Origin: Trebonia sp036501515
GTDB lineage: Bacteria > Actinomycetota > Actinomycetes > Streptosporangiales > Streptosporangiaceae
Length of the DNA stretch: 64,000 nt
NCBI GenBank assembly: GCA_036501515.1
Contig: DASYAD010000453.1
Location: 1-64,000, forward strand
Direction of reading: 5' to 3'
Both the position numbers and the translations under genes were made by a program. Of this stretch, positions 49,869 through 58,700 are shown piece after piece; position 1 is the first letter of the stretch; each line of letters starts with the position of its first letter. The notes under the pieces are model-generated. The model was not told where the DNA came from, did no database searches, and saw only the letters and a list, made by a program, of their open reading frames with translations.

Positions 49869-51251
49869 CTAGCCCGCGCCTGGACGCTTCTTCGCCGCCG
49901 CGGCCCGGCCCGGCGCTGCCGCGACCCGGCCCGGCGCCTCCGCGAGCGCCTCGGCCAGCACCGTGACCAGCTGTTCGGCGTGCTCGCGGCCGAAGGGAAG
50001 GGGCGGGCGGACCTTGAGCACGCTGCCCTGCGGGCCGGTGGCGCTGATCAGCACCTGGCGGTCCCGCATCCCGTTCACCACCGCGGCCGCCAGCTCGCCT
50101 GACGGCGCCCCGGTGGCGGGGTCGATGACATCGGCGCCCAGGTAGAGGCCCGCGCCGCGGACACCGCCGAGCAGCGGGCTGCCCGCCGCCAGGCGGGTGA
50201 CCGCGTCCCGCAGGTAACCGCCGGTGGCGACGGCGTTCGCGGGCAGCCCCTCCGCGTCGATCACGTCGAGTACGGCTGAGGCGGCGGCGACGCAGACCGG
50301 GTTGCCGCCGAAGGTGTTGAAGTACCGCGTGGCGCGGCCGAACTCCTCGAGGACGTCGCGCCTGGCCGCGATCCCGGCGATCGGCAGCCCGTTGCCCATC
50401 GGCTTGCCCATCGTCACGATGTCGGGCGCGAGGCCGTGACGCTGGTACCCCCACATGTGCGTGCCGGTGCGCCAGAACCCGGCCTGCACCTCGTCGGCGA
50501 TGTACACCCCCCCGGCCGCCCGCACCAGGTCGGCGGCCGGGGTGAGGAAGCCGGGCGGGTCGGTCAGCACGCCGTCGGAGGAGAACACCGAGTCGGCCAG
50601 GAACGCCGCCAGCCGCACCCCGTGCCGCGCGAGGTCGGCGATGGCCCAGGACACCGCGGCGGTGAAGTTCACCCCGGCGGCGGGCGCGGGAACGGCGCGG
50701 ACGTGCGCGCCGAGCGGGACGTTGGGCCCGAGGCTGGGGGAGACCTCGGCCGCCGCGGCGGTGACCCCGTGGTAGGCGTTGGCGGTCACGATGATCCCGG
50801 TGCCGCCGGTGTACTGCCTGGCGATCCGCAGCGCCAGGTCCACCGCCTCGCTCCCGCTGCAGGTGAACATCGCGTGCGCGGGGGCGCCCAGGGTGTGCGT
50901 GGCCAGCAGCCGCTCGGCGTAGCGGACCACCCCGTCGGTCAGGTACCTGGTGTGCGTGTTGAGCGTCGCCAGTTGCCGGCCCACCATCTCGGTGACGTGC
51001 GGGTGCGAGTGGCCGACCGACGGCACGTTGTTGTACGCGTCCAGGTAGGCGGCGCCGGCGGCGTCGTAGAGGAACACACCGGAACCGCGGGTGAACTCCA
51101 CCGGCCGCTCGTAGAACAGCCGGTACGCGCCGCCGAGGGCGGCCTCCCGCCGCGCGATGAGCTCCCGGGCCGGCGACGGCAGCTCGGCCGTCCGCGCGCC
51201 GTCGAAGCCGTTGACCATCACCGGCGCTGATTCAGTCACAGCTTCGGCCAC
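49869..51251 (-). CDS. Class III aminotransferase-fold enzyme (phospho-lyase-like)
   Basis: A 460-residue PLP enzyme of aminotransferase class III. FTCSGSEAVDLALRIAR binds the phosphate, the Asp that holds the pyridine nitrogen lies in YIADEVQAGFWRTG, and the Schiff-base Lys is in IVTMGKPMGNGLPIAG. The pattern DAYNNVPSVGHSHPHV resembles the ethanolamine-phosphate/5-phosphohydroxylysine phospho-lyases (ETNPPL/PHYKPL) rather than ordinary transaminases. A kinase-like gene lies nine bases upstream, as expected for a phosphorylation-plus-elimination route. The exact substrate remains an inference. Confidence 0.85.
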   Translation of the reverse strand: MAEAVTESAPVMVNGFDGARTAELPSPARELIARREAALGGAYRLFYERPVEFTRGSGVFLYDAAGAAYLDAYNNVPSVGHSHPHVTEMVGRQLATLNTHTRYLTDGVVRYAERLLATHTLGAPAHAMFTCSGSEAVDLALRIARQYTGGTGIIVTANAYHGVTAAAAEVSPSLGPNVPLGAHVRAVPAPAAGVNFTAAVSWAIADLARHGVRLAAFLADSVFSSDGVLTDPPGFLTPAADLVRAAGGVYIADEVQAGFWRTGTHMWGYQRHGLAPDIVTMGKPMGNGLPIAGIAARRDVLEEFGRATRYFNTFGGNPVCVAAASAVLDVIDAEGLPANAVATGGYLRDAVTRLAAGSPLLGGVRGAGLYLGADVIDPATGAPSGELAAAVVNGMRDRQVLISATGPQGSVLKVRPPLPFGREHAEQLVTVLAEALAEAPGRVAAAPGRAAAAKKRPGAG

Positions 51252-51260
51252 CGATCCACC

Positions 51261-52313
51261 TCACATCCCGCAGGCCGTCCGCAAGCGGCCGGCGACTTCG
51301 TCCGGTGCGAGCCGCCGCAGGGCCTCGAACTGCCCGATGGCCTGCGGTGTCCGCCGTAGCAGGTATCCCCTGTTAGCGGGCTCGCGTATCGCGTTCCACC
51401 GCGAGACGATGATTCGCGTCGCCACCCGGGCCAGGATGAACTCGCCCACCAGGTCCAGTTCGCCCGGGCTGAGCGGGTCGGCCGCGTGATAGCCGGCCAC
51501 CACGTCGAGCGCGGGGGCGAGCGGATCGGCCCCGTGGCCGAGCTGGTAGCAGGCCGCGATCCCGACGTCCATCGCCACCGGCCCGCTCAGCGCGTCGCCG
51601 AAGTCGAGGATGCCGGTGACCCGGGTCCCGTCGGCGAGCAGGTTCTCGCCGTGGAAGTCGGCGTGGATGACCTGCGACCGGGCGGTGCCCAGCCGGGGCG
51701 CGACCTCGGCGCCGAAGCGGCTGAGGCAGCCGGACAGGGCCGCCCGCAGCGCGTCGTCAAGCGTCAGTTCCGCCAGCAGGGGCTCAAGCGCGCCAAAACG
51801 CTGCAGGTCCCACTGGTGCGTGCGGCTGGCGCCCGGATGGCTGAACCCGCGCAGCGCCCGGTTGAGCCGGCCGAGCACGGAGCCAAGGTCGCGCCGCAGT
51901 CCGGTGGTGCTGCCGTCCCGCCCGAGCAAGCCGCCGTCGAGCCATGAGGTCATCCGAACGAGGCGCGGCTGACCGCTGTCCACCCATCGCACCTCTGGCC
52001 GTCCGTCGAGCGCGAAAATCACCCGCTGCACCGGCAGGCGCGGCGCGGCCGACGCGAGATGCAGCAAGATGGCCGTTTCCAGCGACACCCCGCCGTGGGC
52101 CGCGTGCCCGGCGGGCGGCCGCGGCGGCCGGGTCGCGCCGATCTTCAGCAGCCAGGACGACCCGTCGGCGGCGGTCAGCCGGAACGTGTCGTCGAACTCA
52201 GCTGCCAGCCGCTGCGCGGTCCCGTCGATCCCGTAATACTGGAGTGCGGTCTGGGCGGCCTGGTCAGCGGAAACACGGTCATGGTCGGGGGAGACTCCGG
52301 ACAGGGCAGGCAC
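51261..52313 (-). CDS. Aminoglycoside-phosphotransferase-fold kinase (hydroxylysine-kinase-like)
   Basis: A 350-residue APH-fold small-molecule kinase. The ATP-site Lys is in SSWLLKIGAT, the catalytic loop is VIHADFHGENLLADG and the metal Asp lies in GILDFGDALSGPVAMDVGIA. The sequence around the catalytic loop and DVGIAACYQLG resembles vertebrate hydroxylysine kinase-like proteins. It is co-directional with and nine bases from the class III phospho-lyase-like gene, suggesting that it phosphorylates an amino alcohol or hydroxy-amino acid that the next enzyme deaminates with loss of phosphate. Not an antibiotic resistance gene on this evidence. Confidence 0.82.
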   Translation of the reverse strand: MPALSGVSPDHDRVSADQAAQTALQYYGIDGTAQRLAAEFDDTFRLTAADGSSWLLKIGATRPPRPPAGHAAHGGVSLETAILLHLASAAPRLPVQRVIFALDGRPEVRWVDSGQPRLVRMTSWLDGGLLGRDGSTTGLRRDLGSVLGRLNRALRGFSHPGASRTHQWDLQRFGALEPLLAELTLDDALRAALSGCLSRFGAEVAPRLGTARSQVIHADFHGENLLADGTRVTGILDFGDALSGPVAMDVGIAACYQLGHGADPLAPALDVVAGYHAADPLSPGELDLVGEFILARVATRIIVSRWNAIREPANRGYLLRRTPQAIGQFEALRRLAPDEVAGRLRTACGM

Positions 52314-52360
52314 CGGATCATCGTATGCCGCGTTAAATCAACATCGGTCAATGATTTCCG

Positions 52361-52374
52361 CGCGGTAAACCGCG
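52361..52374. promoter_or_regulatory. Palindrome in the kinase/otsA divergent promoter region
   Basis: CGCGGTAAACCGCG is a 6+2+6 palindrome in the 122-bp gap between the divergent kinase and trehalose-phosphate synthase genes. It may be an operator for either. Confidence 0.35.
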
Positions 52375-52435
52375 TTGTGAGGCGGGCCACGTCGATCTGG
52401 TGGTTCGGACGCGTCAGGGCGGGTAACTGGGGCAC

Positions 52436-53884
52436 GTGACCAAATCCCCCGGTGAAGCGGCCCACGGCGCGGGCTCGAACGACCGGCCCGTGATCGCGGT
52501 GGCCAACCGGCTGCCCGTCCAGCGGGGCGAAGACGGCTGGGAACTGTCACCTGGAGGCCTGGTCACCGCGATGCGCCCGGTGATGGCCACCCACCCGGGC
52601 GCCTGGGTCGGCTGGGACGGCGGCACCAGGGGCATGCCGGAGACGCTGCCCGACATGGATGTCCGGCTGCTGCCCATCGCGCTGTCGGCCGCCGAGGTCC
52701 GCGACTACTACCGGGGTTTCTCCAACGCGACCATGTGGCCGCTGCTGCACAACGCGATCGAGAAGCCCCGCTTCGAACGTTCCTGGTGGCGTGCCTACCA
52801 GGAGGTCAACCGGACGTTCGCCGAGAAGACGGTGACCGCGCTCGACGAGCGGCCCGACGCGATCGCCTGGATCCACGACTACCAGCTGATGCTGGTGCCA
52901 CAGCTGATCCGCAACCGCCGCGACGACGCCGCGATCGGATTCTTCCTGCACGTGCCGTGGCCGTCGCCTGACATCTTCGCCCGGCTGCCGTGGCGCGAGC
53001 AGATCCTGTGGGGCCTGCTCGGCGCCGACGTGGTCGCGTTCCACACCGACCAGTACCGCGGCAACTTCCTCCGGTCCTGCGCGCGCCAGCTGGGCGACTC
53101 AGGCCTCAAGGTACGCGGCTCGACGATCGTGCTGCCTGACGGCCGGGTGGTGGCGACCGCCACGGCGCCGATTTCCATCGACGCGCGGGAGTTCGCCGCG
53201 CTGGCCGACGAACCCGAGGTCAAGGCCGGCGTGCAGGCGCTCGAGGAGCAGTTCGCCGGCAAGACCGTGCTGCTCGGCGTCGACCGGCTCGACTACACCA
53301 AGGGCATCGTCGAGCGGCTGCTGGCGGTCGAGATGCTGCTTGAGCGCAACCCGGAGCTGCGCAGCACCGTCTCGTTCCTGCAGATCGCGGTGCCCAGCCG
53401 GGACGAGGTCCGCGAGTACCGCACGCTGCGCAGCTCGGTCGAGCAGCACGTCGGGCGGATCAACGGCATCTTCACCAGGCCGGGCAACGACGTGCCGGTG
53501 CACTACCTGTACCGGGGGCTGAAGCAGAAGCAGCTCGCGAGCTATTACGCGTTCGCCGACGCGCTGCTTGTCACGCCGCTGATCGACGGGATGAACCTGG
53601 TCTGCAAGGAGTACGTCACCGTGCAGGACGCCACCGGCGGGTCCGGGGTGCTCGTGCTGAGCGAGTTCACCGGCGCCGCGGTCGAGCTGACGCAGGCGGT
53701 GCTGTGCAACCCGTTCGACGTCGAAGGGCTCTCGTACCGGATCGAGCAGTCGCTCGGCCTGGCCCAGAAGACCCGCCGCCGTGCCATCGAGAAGATGGCG
53801 GCGCAGGTCCGCACCCACGACGTCTTCCACTGGGTGTCGAGCCAGCTGGACGAGATCGCCGCCAAGGGCGACGCGGCCAGCTGA
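52436..53884 (+). CDS. otsA: Alpha,alpha-trehalose-phosphate synthase
   Basis: OtsA makes trehalose 6-phosphate from a nucleotide-diphosphate glucose and glucose 6-phosphate. The 482-residue GT20 protein has the N-terminal VIAVANRLPVQRG and PGGLVTAMRPV loop, HDYQLMLVPQLIR, FLHVPWPSPDIFARLPWREQIL, the donor site VDRLDYTKGIVERLLAVE, and VLVLSEFTGAAVELTQAVLCNPFDVE. No phosphatase (otsB) lies next to it. GTG start. Its 3' end faces a decayed 77-bp repeat pair belonging to the opposite strand. Trehalose serves in osmotic and spore protection in actinobacteria. Confidence 0.95.
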   Translation: MTKSPGEAAHGAGSNDRPVIAVANRLPVQRGEDGWELSPGGLVTAMRPVMATHPGAWVGWDGGTRGMPETLPDMDVRLLPIALSAAEVRDYYRGFSNATMWPLLHNAIEKPRFERSWWRAYQEVNRTFAEKTVTALDERPDAIAWIHDYQLMLVPQLIRNRRDDAAIGFFLHVPWPSPDIFARLPWREQILWGLLGADVVAFHTDQYRGNFLRSCARQLGDSGLKVRGSTIVLPDGRVVATATAPISIDAREFAALADEPEVKAGVQALEEQFAGKTVLLGVDRLDYTKGIVERLLAVEMLLERNPELRSTVSFLQIAVPSRDEVREYRTLRSSVEQHVGRINGIFTRPGNDVPVHYLYRGLKQKQLASYYAFADALLVTPLIDGMNLVCKEYVTVQDATGGSGVLVLSEFTGAAVELTQAVLCNPFDVEGLSYRIEQSLGLAQKTRRRAIEKMAAQVRTHDVFHWVSSQLDEIAAKGDAAS

Positions 53885-53915
53885 CTCCCGACACCGCCTG
53901 CGGCGCGCCGCTCAG

Positions 53916-54069
53916 ACGGAAGCCTCGCTGGCGCTCGGCGTCCGCGTTCGCGGACGCACAGTGCTTACTGGTTCGCTCGCACGCTCGCTCGTTCGGAAGC
54001 CTCGCTGGCGCTCGGTGTCCGCGTTCGCGGACGCGCAGTGCTTACTGACTCGCTCGCACGCTCGCTCAT
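53916..54069 (-). repeat. 77-bp element, tandem pair C (partly decayed)
   Basis: Units 53993-54069 and 53916-53992, about 85-90% like pair A. On the minus strand unit 1 begins ATGAGCGAGCGTGCGAG, and its TGA is the stop of the O-demethylase gene. Here the TGA that should end mini-ORF 1 is CGA, so the frame runs on, and unit 2 lacks a start codon (ACGAGC). No co-directional gene follows, only convergent otsA. The hairpin CGTCCGCG/CGCGGACG is intact in unit 2. Confidence 0.9.
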
Positions 54070-55460
54070 ACCGTCGAGCGCCAGCCCTCGTGGTAGCTCT
54101 CCTGCACGACCCGGGAGTACGGGGCGGGAGACACCACCGCGCGCACTTCGAACTGCTCGTGCGGCTGCACCGTGGTCTTGCGCGAGCCGCCGTTCGGCTC
54201 GCCCCAGATGACCTTCACCTCCGCGCCGACCGGCACGTCCGGGTCGACCGTGGCCAGCGACAGCCCAGCCCGCTCGTTGGCGGAGTAGCCGGTGAACATC
54301 GACAGGCCGACGATCTTCCCGCTGGCGTCGACTACGGAGTCGAAGTTGGACGAGCCGTAGTTCGCGTTCGGCAGGTCGAAGAACTGGTAACCGGGCCCGT
54401 CGCCGAGCGGTGAGGTGAGCAGCTTGCCCAGGTCCTCGGCGTTCCAGGCGAGCGTCACCTTGCGCCGCTGCGCGGCGCCGTCGAGGGCCTCGAGCGCGGA
54501 GCGCCCGATGAAGTCGTGGTCGAACTTCACGAAACCGCCGTAGCCGAGCTCCCACGGGTTCGTGTAGTAGTCCTCGATCCTGTCGCTCACGAACGAGCCC
54601 GCGATCGCGTTGCTCGCCTCGTAGGAGTCCGCGCCCAGCCACTCGCGGTACCCCTGCAGCTCGGGGGAGGTGTAGATAGCGGGCAGCGGCGACGGGATCC
54701 AGCCCGACTCCAGGGTGTTGCACGAGTAGGCGCGCGCACCGCACGGCTCGAGACCGAACTCCGCGCCCGCTTCGAGGACCGTGTCCCTGATCTTGTCGTA
54801 GGACTCGTACGGGCCCCAGATCTCCAGGCCGGGCGCGCCCGCCATGCCGTGCCGCAGCGTGCGGACCTTCTCGCCGCCGATGTTCATCCAGCCCATACGG
54901 AAGAACCTGACCTGCTCAAGCGGCTCGCCGTTGAGCTTCTCGATCACCGGCCAGGCGTTCGGCCCCTGGATCTGGAACCGCCAGAGCTTGCGCGTCACCG
55001 CCTTGCCGTAGGGCCGGGACGGCGACCGCGGGTCGAGCACCATGTCGACGTTGTAACCGTTCGAGCCCTTGTAGAGCAGCCAGTTGGCCACCGGCGCGCG
55101 CCCGACGAAGGTAAATTCTTCCTCAGCTTCGCGGAACAGGATGCCGTCGCCGATCACCCCGCCTTCCGGCGAGACCGGGACGAACTGCTTGGCCGTGTCG
55201 ACCGGGAACTTCGCGGTGGAGTTGATTCCGGTGTCGGTGATCAGCTTCAGCGCGTCCGGGCCGGAGATGAAGATGTTGTGCATGTGGTGCGACTGGTCAT
55301 ACAGAACAGCGGTCTCCCGCCACGCGATCACCTCGCGCCGGAAGTTGGTGAACTCGGACGGTACGACCGGGTAGATGTACGCGCCAAGCGGGGAATTGCG
55401 CAGCAGCTCGACCGTGTTCCCCGCGCTGTCGAGCAGCTCCTGCAGGTTCTTCTTACTCAT
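54066..55460 (-). CDS. LigM-like tetrahydrofolate-dependent aryl O-demethylase (GcvT fold)
   Basis: A 464-residue aminomethyltransferase-fold protein that resembles Sphingobium LigM along its entire length: LQELLDSAGNTVELLRN, VLYDQSHHM, FRFQIQGPNAWPV-like core, LRHGMAGAPGLEIWGP, RAYSCNTLESGWIPSPLP, KFDHDFIG and VIWGEPNGGSRKTTVQPHEQ. LigM transfers the methyl of vanillate or 3-O-methylgallate to tetrahydrofolate. Tyr245 here occupies the place of the LigM active-site Tyr247. No aromatic ring-cleavage or folate-recycling genes adjoin it. The stop codon is supplied by a 77-bp repeat unit. Family is clear; substrate inferred. Confidence 0.87.
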   Translation of the reverse strand: MSKKNLQELLDSAGNTVELLRNSPLGAYIYPVVPSEFTNFRREVIAWRETAVLYDQSHHMHNIFISGPDALKLITDTGINSTAKFPVDTAKQFVPVSPEGGVIGDGILFREAEEEFTFVGRAPVANWLLYKGSNGYNVDMVLDPRSPSRPYGKAVTRKLWRFQIQGPNAWPVIEKLNGEPLEQVRFFRMGWMNIGGEKVRTLRHGMAGAPGLEIWGPYESYDKIRDTVLEAGAEFGLEPCGARAYSCNTLESGWIPSPLPAIYTSPELQGYREWLGADSYEASNAIAGSFVSDRIEDYYTNPWELGYGGFVKFDHDFIGRSALEALDGAAQRRKVTLAWNAEDLGKLLTSPLGDGPGYQFFDLPNANYGSSNFDSVVDASGKIVGLSMFTGYSANERAGLSLATVDPDVPVGAEVKVIWGEPNGGSRKTTVQPHEQFEVRAVVSPAPYSRVVQESYHEGWRSTV

Positions 55461-55593
55461 TTGTCACCTGTTCTGCTACGGCCTCGGCTTCTCATGCGGT
55501 CCACATGCTAGCTCTCGGTTCTGTGCGGCGTAATGCCCGCTATCGGCACGCTTGGACGGCTCTCTTGTGGTCTGGAAACAAAAGCAGGAATCA

Positions 55594-55640
55594 GCCGGCC
55601 GAAGGCGCGACTTCGCCCGCGAGGCAGCGCCTTTGCCGGC
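55594..55640. promoter_or_regulatory. Hairpin in the leader of the GGDEF-EAL gene
   Basis: GCCGGCCGAAGGCGC (55594-55608) pairs with GCGCCTTTGCCGGC (55627-55640), nearly complete, around an 18-nt loop. It lies in the 240-bp divergent region between the O-demethylase and GGDEF-EAL genes. No riboswitch motif was recognised. Confidence 0.4.
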
Positions 55641-55703
55641 CGGAGTCAGCCGCTCACGTTCCGAGTAACGTGCTTGCGAATCGCTGAACTGGACAGATAG
55701 CCA

Positions 55704-58700
55704 ATGAGCGGAATGGGCAGCGCCGAAGGGGGGGATATGGGTATCCGGCTCGCGCCGCGACGCCTGCTGGCCGGCTATGCGCTTGGCATGGCGGTCCTTG
55801 TCGCGGCGCACTACGCGCTCGGCCGGCCGGGCAGCTGGCTCGCGGCGGTCATCGACGTGGGCAGCGCGGCGGCGATCGTGGCTGGCACCCTGCTCAACTC
55901 CCCGGCCCGTAGGGCGCCCTGGCTGCTGCTCGCCGGGGCGACCCTGACCGGCGCCCTCGGCGACCTCGTCGCCCGGGTCCAGGTGTCCGTCAGCCATGCC
56001 GCCCTGCCGTTCCCTTCGTATTCCGACGCCGTCTACCTGCTTGGGTACCCCCTTTTCGTGGCCGGACTCGCGTTGTTCATCCGGGCCAGGTCGGTGGAGC
56101 GGGACCGGCGCAGCCTGGTCGACGCGGTCACCGCCACCGTCGCCCTGGCGCTGCTCTACTGGCTGTTCCTCGTCCTGCCGAACGCGCTGGACCCCGGGTA
56201 CACCTGGCAGCAGCGGCTGGTCGCCAGCGCCTACCCCGTCGGCGACCTGCTCGTGCTGGTCACGCTCGGACGGCTGCTCACACCTGGTACCTGGCGGGGC
56301 GTCTCGTTCGCGCTGCTCACCGTCGGGACGCTCGCCGGAATCGCCTCCGATGTGGTCTACGACCTGGCCGAGGCCACGGGGCACCACGCGGGCGGTCCGC
56401 TGCTCCATCTCGGCTGGCTGCTCTGCTACGTCGCGATCGGTGCCGCCGCGCTGCACCCGTCGATGACCGACCTGACCCGGCCGGCCGCCCGCGCCTCCGA
56501 GGCCGCCGCGGGCAGCGTCGTGCTGCTCGTCGTCGCGTCGCTGGTCCCGCCGGTCATCTTGTTCGTGCACGCCATCCAGCACAGGGACGGACTGGACGGA
56601 GTCGTCGCCGTCGCCGTCGGAGTGCTATACCTACTCATGCTCTCGCGTCTGTGGGATGTCGCCGCCTCGCACCGGCGAAGCCTCGTCCGTGAACGGACGC
56701 TGCGGATGGCGAGCGCCGCGCTCGCGTCGGCCAGCTCGGTCGAGGACGTCGCGGCCGCCGTCAGGGACACGGCGACCAGCCTCGTTCCGGGGCTCCCGGT
56801 CGAACACGCCGCGTTCCTGTCCGTCAGGGACGGTGACTGCCTCCGCCCCGTGGCGCCGCCAGGCGCCGCTGCGCCCCCCTACCCGCCAGAACCGGTTGAC
56901 GTCTGGACCCGGCTGGCCGGGGGACGCACGCCGCGGTTCGTCTCCCTCACGGACATCAGGACCGTCAGGCACGAGGTCATACCGGACGACCAGGCGGCGA
57001 CTGAGCTCTCGCCGCGGCTCAGCTACGAGGGTGCGCTCCTGTGCCCGCTGACACTGAAGGACCGGCCGGCCGGCGACCCGTTCATCGGCCTGCTGGTGTT
57101 CTTCGGCGACCGGCGCACGATGAGCGGCCTGGCCGGCGCGCTGGAGATCCTGGCCGGGCAGACGGCGCTGGCGGTCGAGCGCGTCGGGCTCACCCAGGAG
57201 GTGGTCCGCCAGCGCGGCGAGGCGCTGTTCCGCACCCTGGTGCAGGACACCTCCGACGTGATCCTCATCGTCGACGACGCGCGCCGCGTCAGGTACGCGA
57301 CCCCCTCCGCGGTCGACATCTTCGGGCCCGTCACCGTCGAGGGCGCGCGGCTGACCGAGCTGGTGGCACCCGCCGCCCGTGAGGACGTCGACCGGGTGCT
57401 CGACCTGATGCTCACCCTCAGCGGTGACGGCGCGTCCCCCGGGTACCTGCTGCAGATCGAGCGGCTTGACGGCCGCACGGCCGTGCTCGAGGTGCGCTGG
57501 AGCGACCTGCGGGCCGACTCGACCGTCGGCGGCCTGGTGCTGACCCTGCGCGACGTGACCGAGCAGCACGAGCTCGAGGAGGAGCTGAAGTACCGCGCCT
57601 TCCACGACGCGCTGACCCGGCTGCCCAACCGGTCGCTGTTCGCCCAGGAGGCGGGCACCGCGCTCGAGGCGGCGCGCGGGTCCGGGCGGACGGCGGGGGT
57701 GCTGTTCGTCGACCTGGACGACTTCAAGGTCGTCAACGACACGATGGGGCACAGCGTGGGCGACGAGCTGCTCGTCGCCGTGGCCACCCGGCTGGCGGCC
57801 ACGGTGCGCGAGTCCGACACCGCCGCCCGGCTCGGCGGCGACGAGTTCGCGCTGCTGATCGACGACGCCGCCGACGCCGACGCGGTGGACGCGTTCGCCG
57901 AGCGGATCGTGGCCGCGTTCACCGAGCCGTTCACGCTCAGCGAGGCCAAGGTGCTGGCCTCGGCCACCGTCGGGGTGGCCACCTCGGAGGACAGCGACGA
58001 CGTGGACGAGGTGCTGCGGCACGCGGACCTCGCCCTGTACGCGGCGAAGGCGGCCGGCAAGCGCCGCTGGCGCCACTACCAGCCGGTGCTCACCAGCGGG
58101 ATGCTCAGGCGGCGGGAGATACAGGCCGCGCTCGAGGACGCCGTCCAGAGCTCCGCCTTCACCCTCGTCTACCAGCCGATCGTGGTCCTGGAGAGCGGCG
58201 AGATCGCCGGCTTCGAGTCGCTGCTGCGCTGGCCGCACCCGCGCTGGGGGATGATGCTGCCCGGGCAGTTCATCTCGCTGGCCGAGGAGACGGGGCTCAT
58301 CGTGCCGCTCGGCACCTGGGTGCTGCGCCAGGCGCTGCAGGACATGGCCCGCTGGCGGCGCGAGCTGCCGGCCCGGGTGCCCGAGGACGCTGGCGCCCCG
58401 CTGTCCGATGACGCGCGGTCCGGGTCGGGGCGGTCCGGTTCCAACGGCTCAAGCGGCCTCGAGGCCGCCGGTTCCGAGCTGCCCGCCCCGCACGTCTCCG
58501 TCAACGTGTCCGCCCGCCAGTTCCGCGACCCCGGGTTCGCCGACAGCGTGCGGCAGGCGCTGGAAGCGGCCGGCCTGCCGCCCTCGGCGCTGCTCCTCGA
58601 GCTGACCGAATCCCTGCTGCTCGGCGGCAACGACCGGATCCGCAGCGACCTGTCCGAGCTGAAGGAGATCGGCGTGCGGCTGGCGATCGACGACTTCGGC

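Noticed and set aside
51261..52313. Aminoglycoside resistance gene
   Set aside because: Although it has the APH fold, context (phospho-lyase-like partner) and catalytic-loop resemblance to hydroxylysine kinase favour a metabolic kinase.
53965..54744. Arg-rich open frame antisense/alternate to the O-demethylase that includes the 77-bp repeat
   Set aside because: Only its last 34 codons derive from the repeat; the rest is an alternate-frame shadow of the LigM-like gene.
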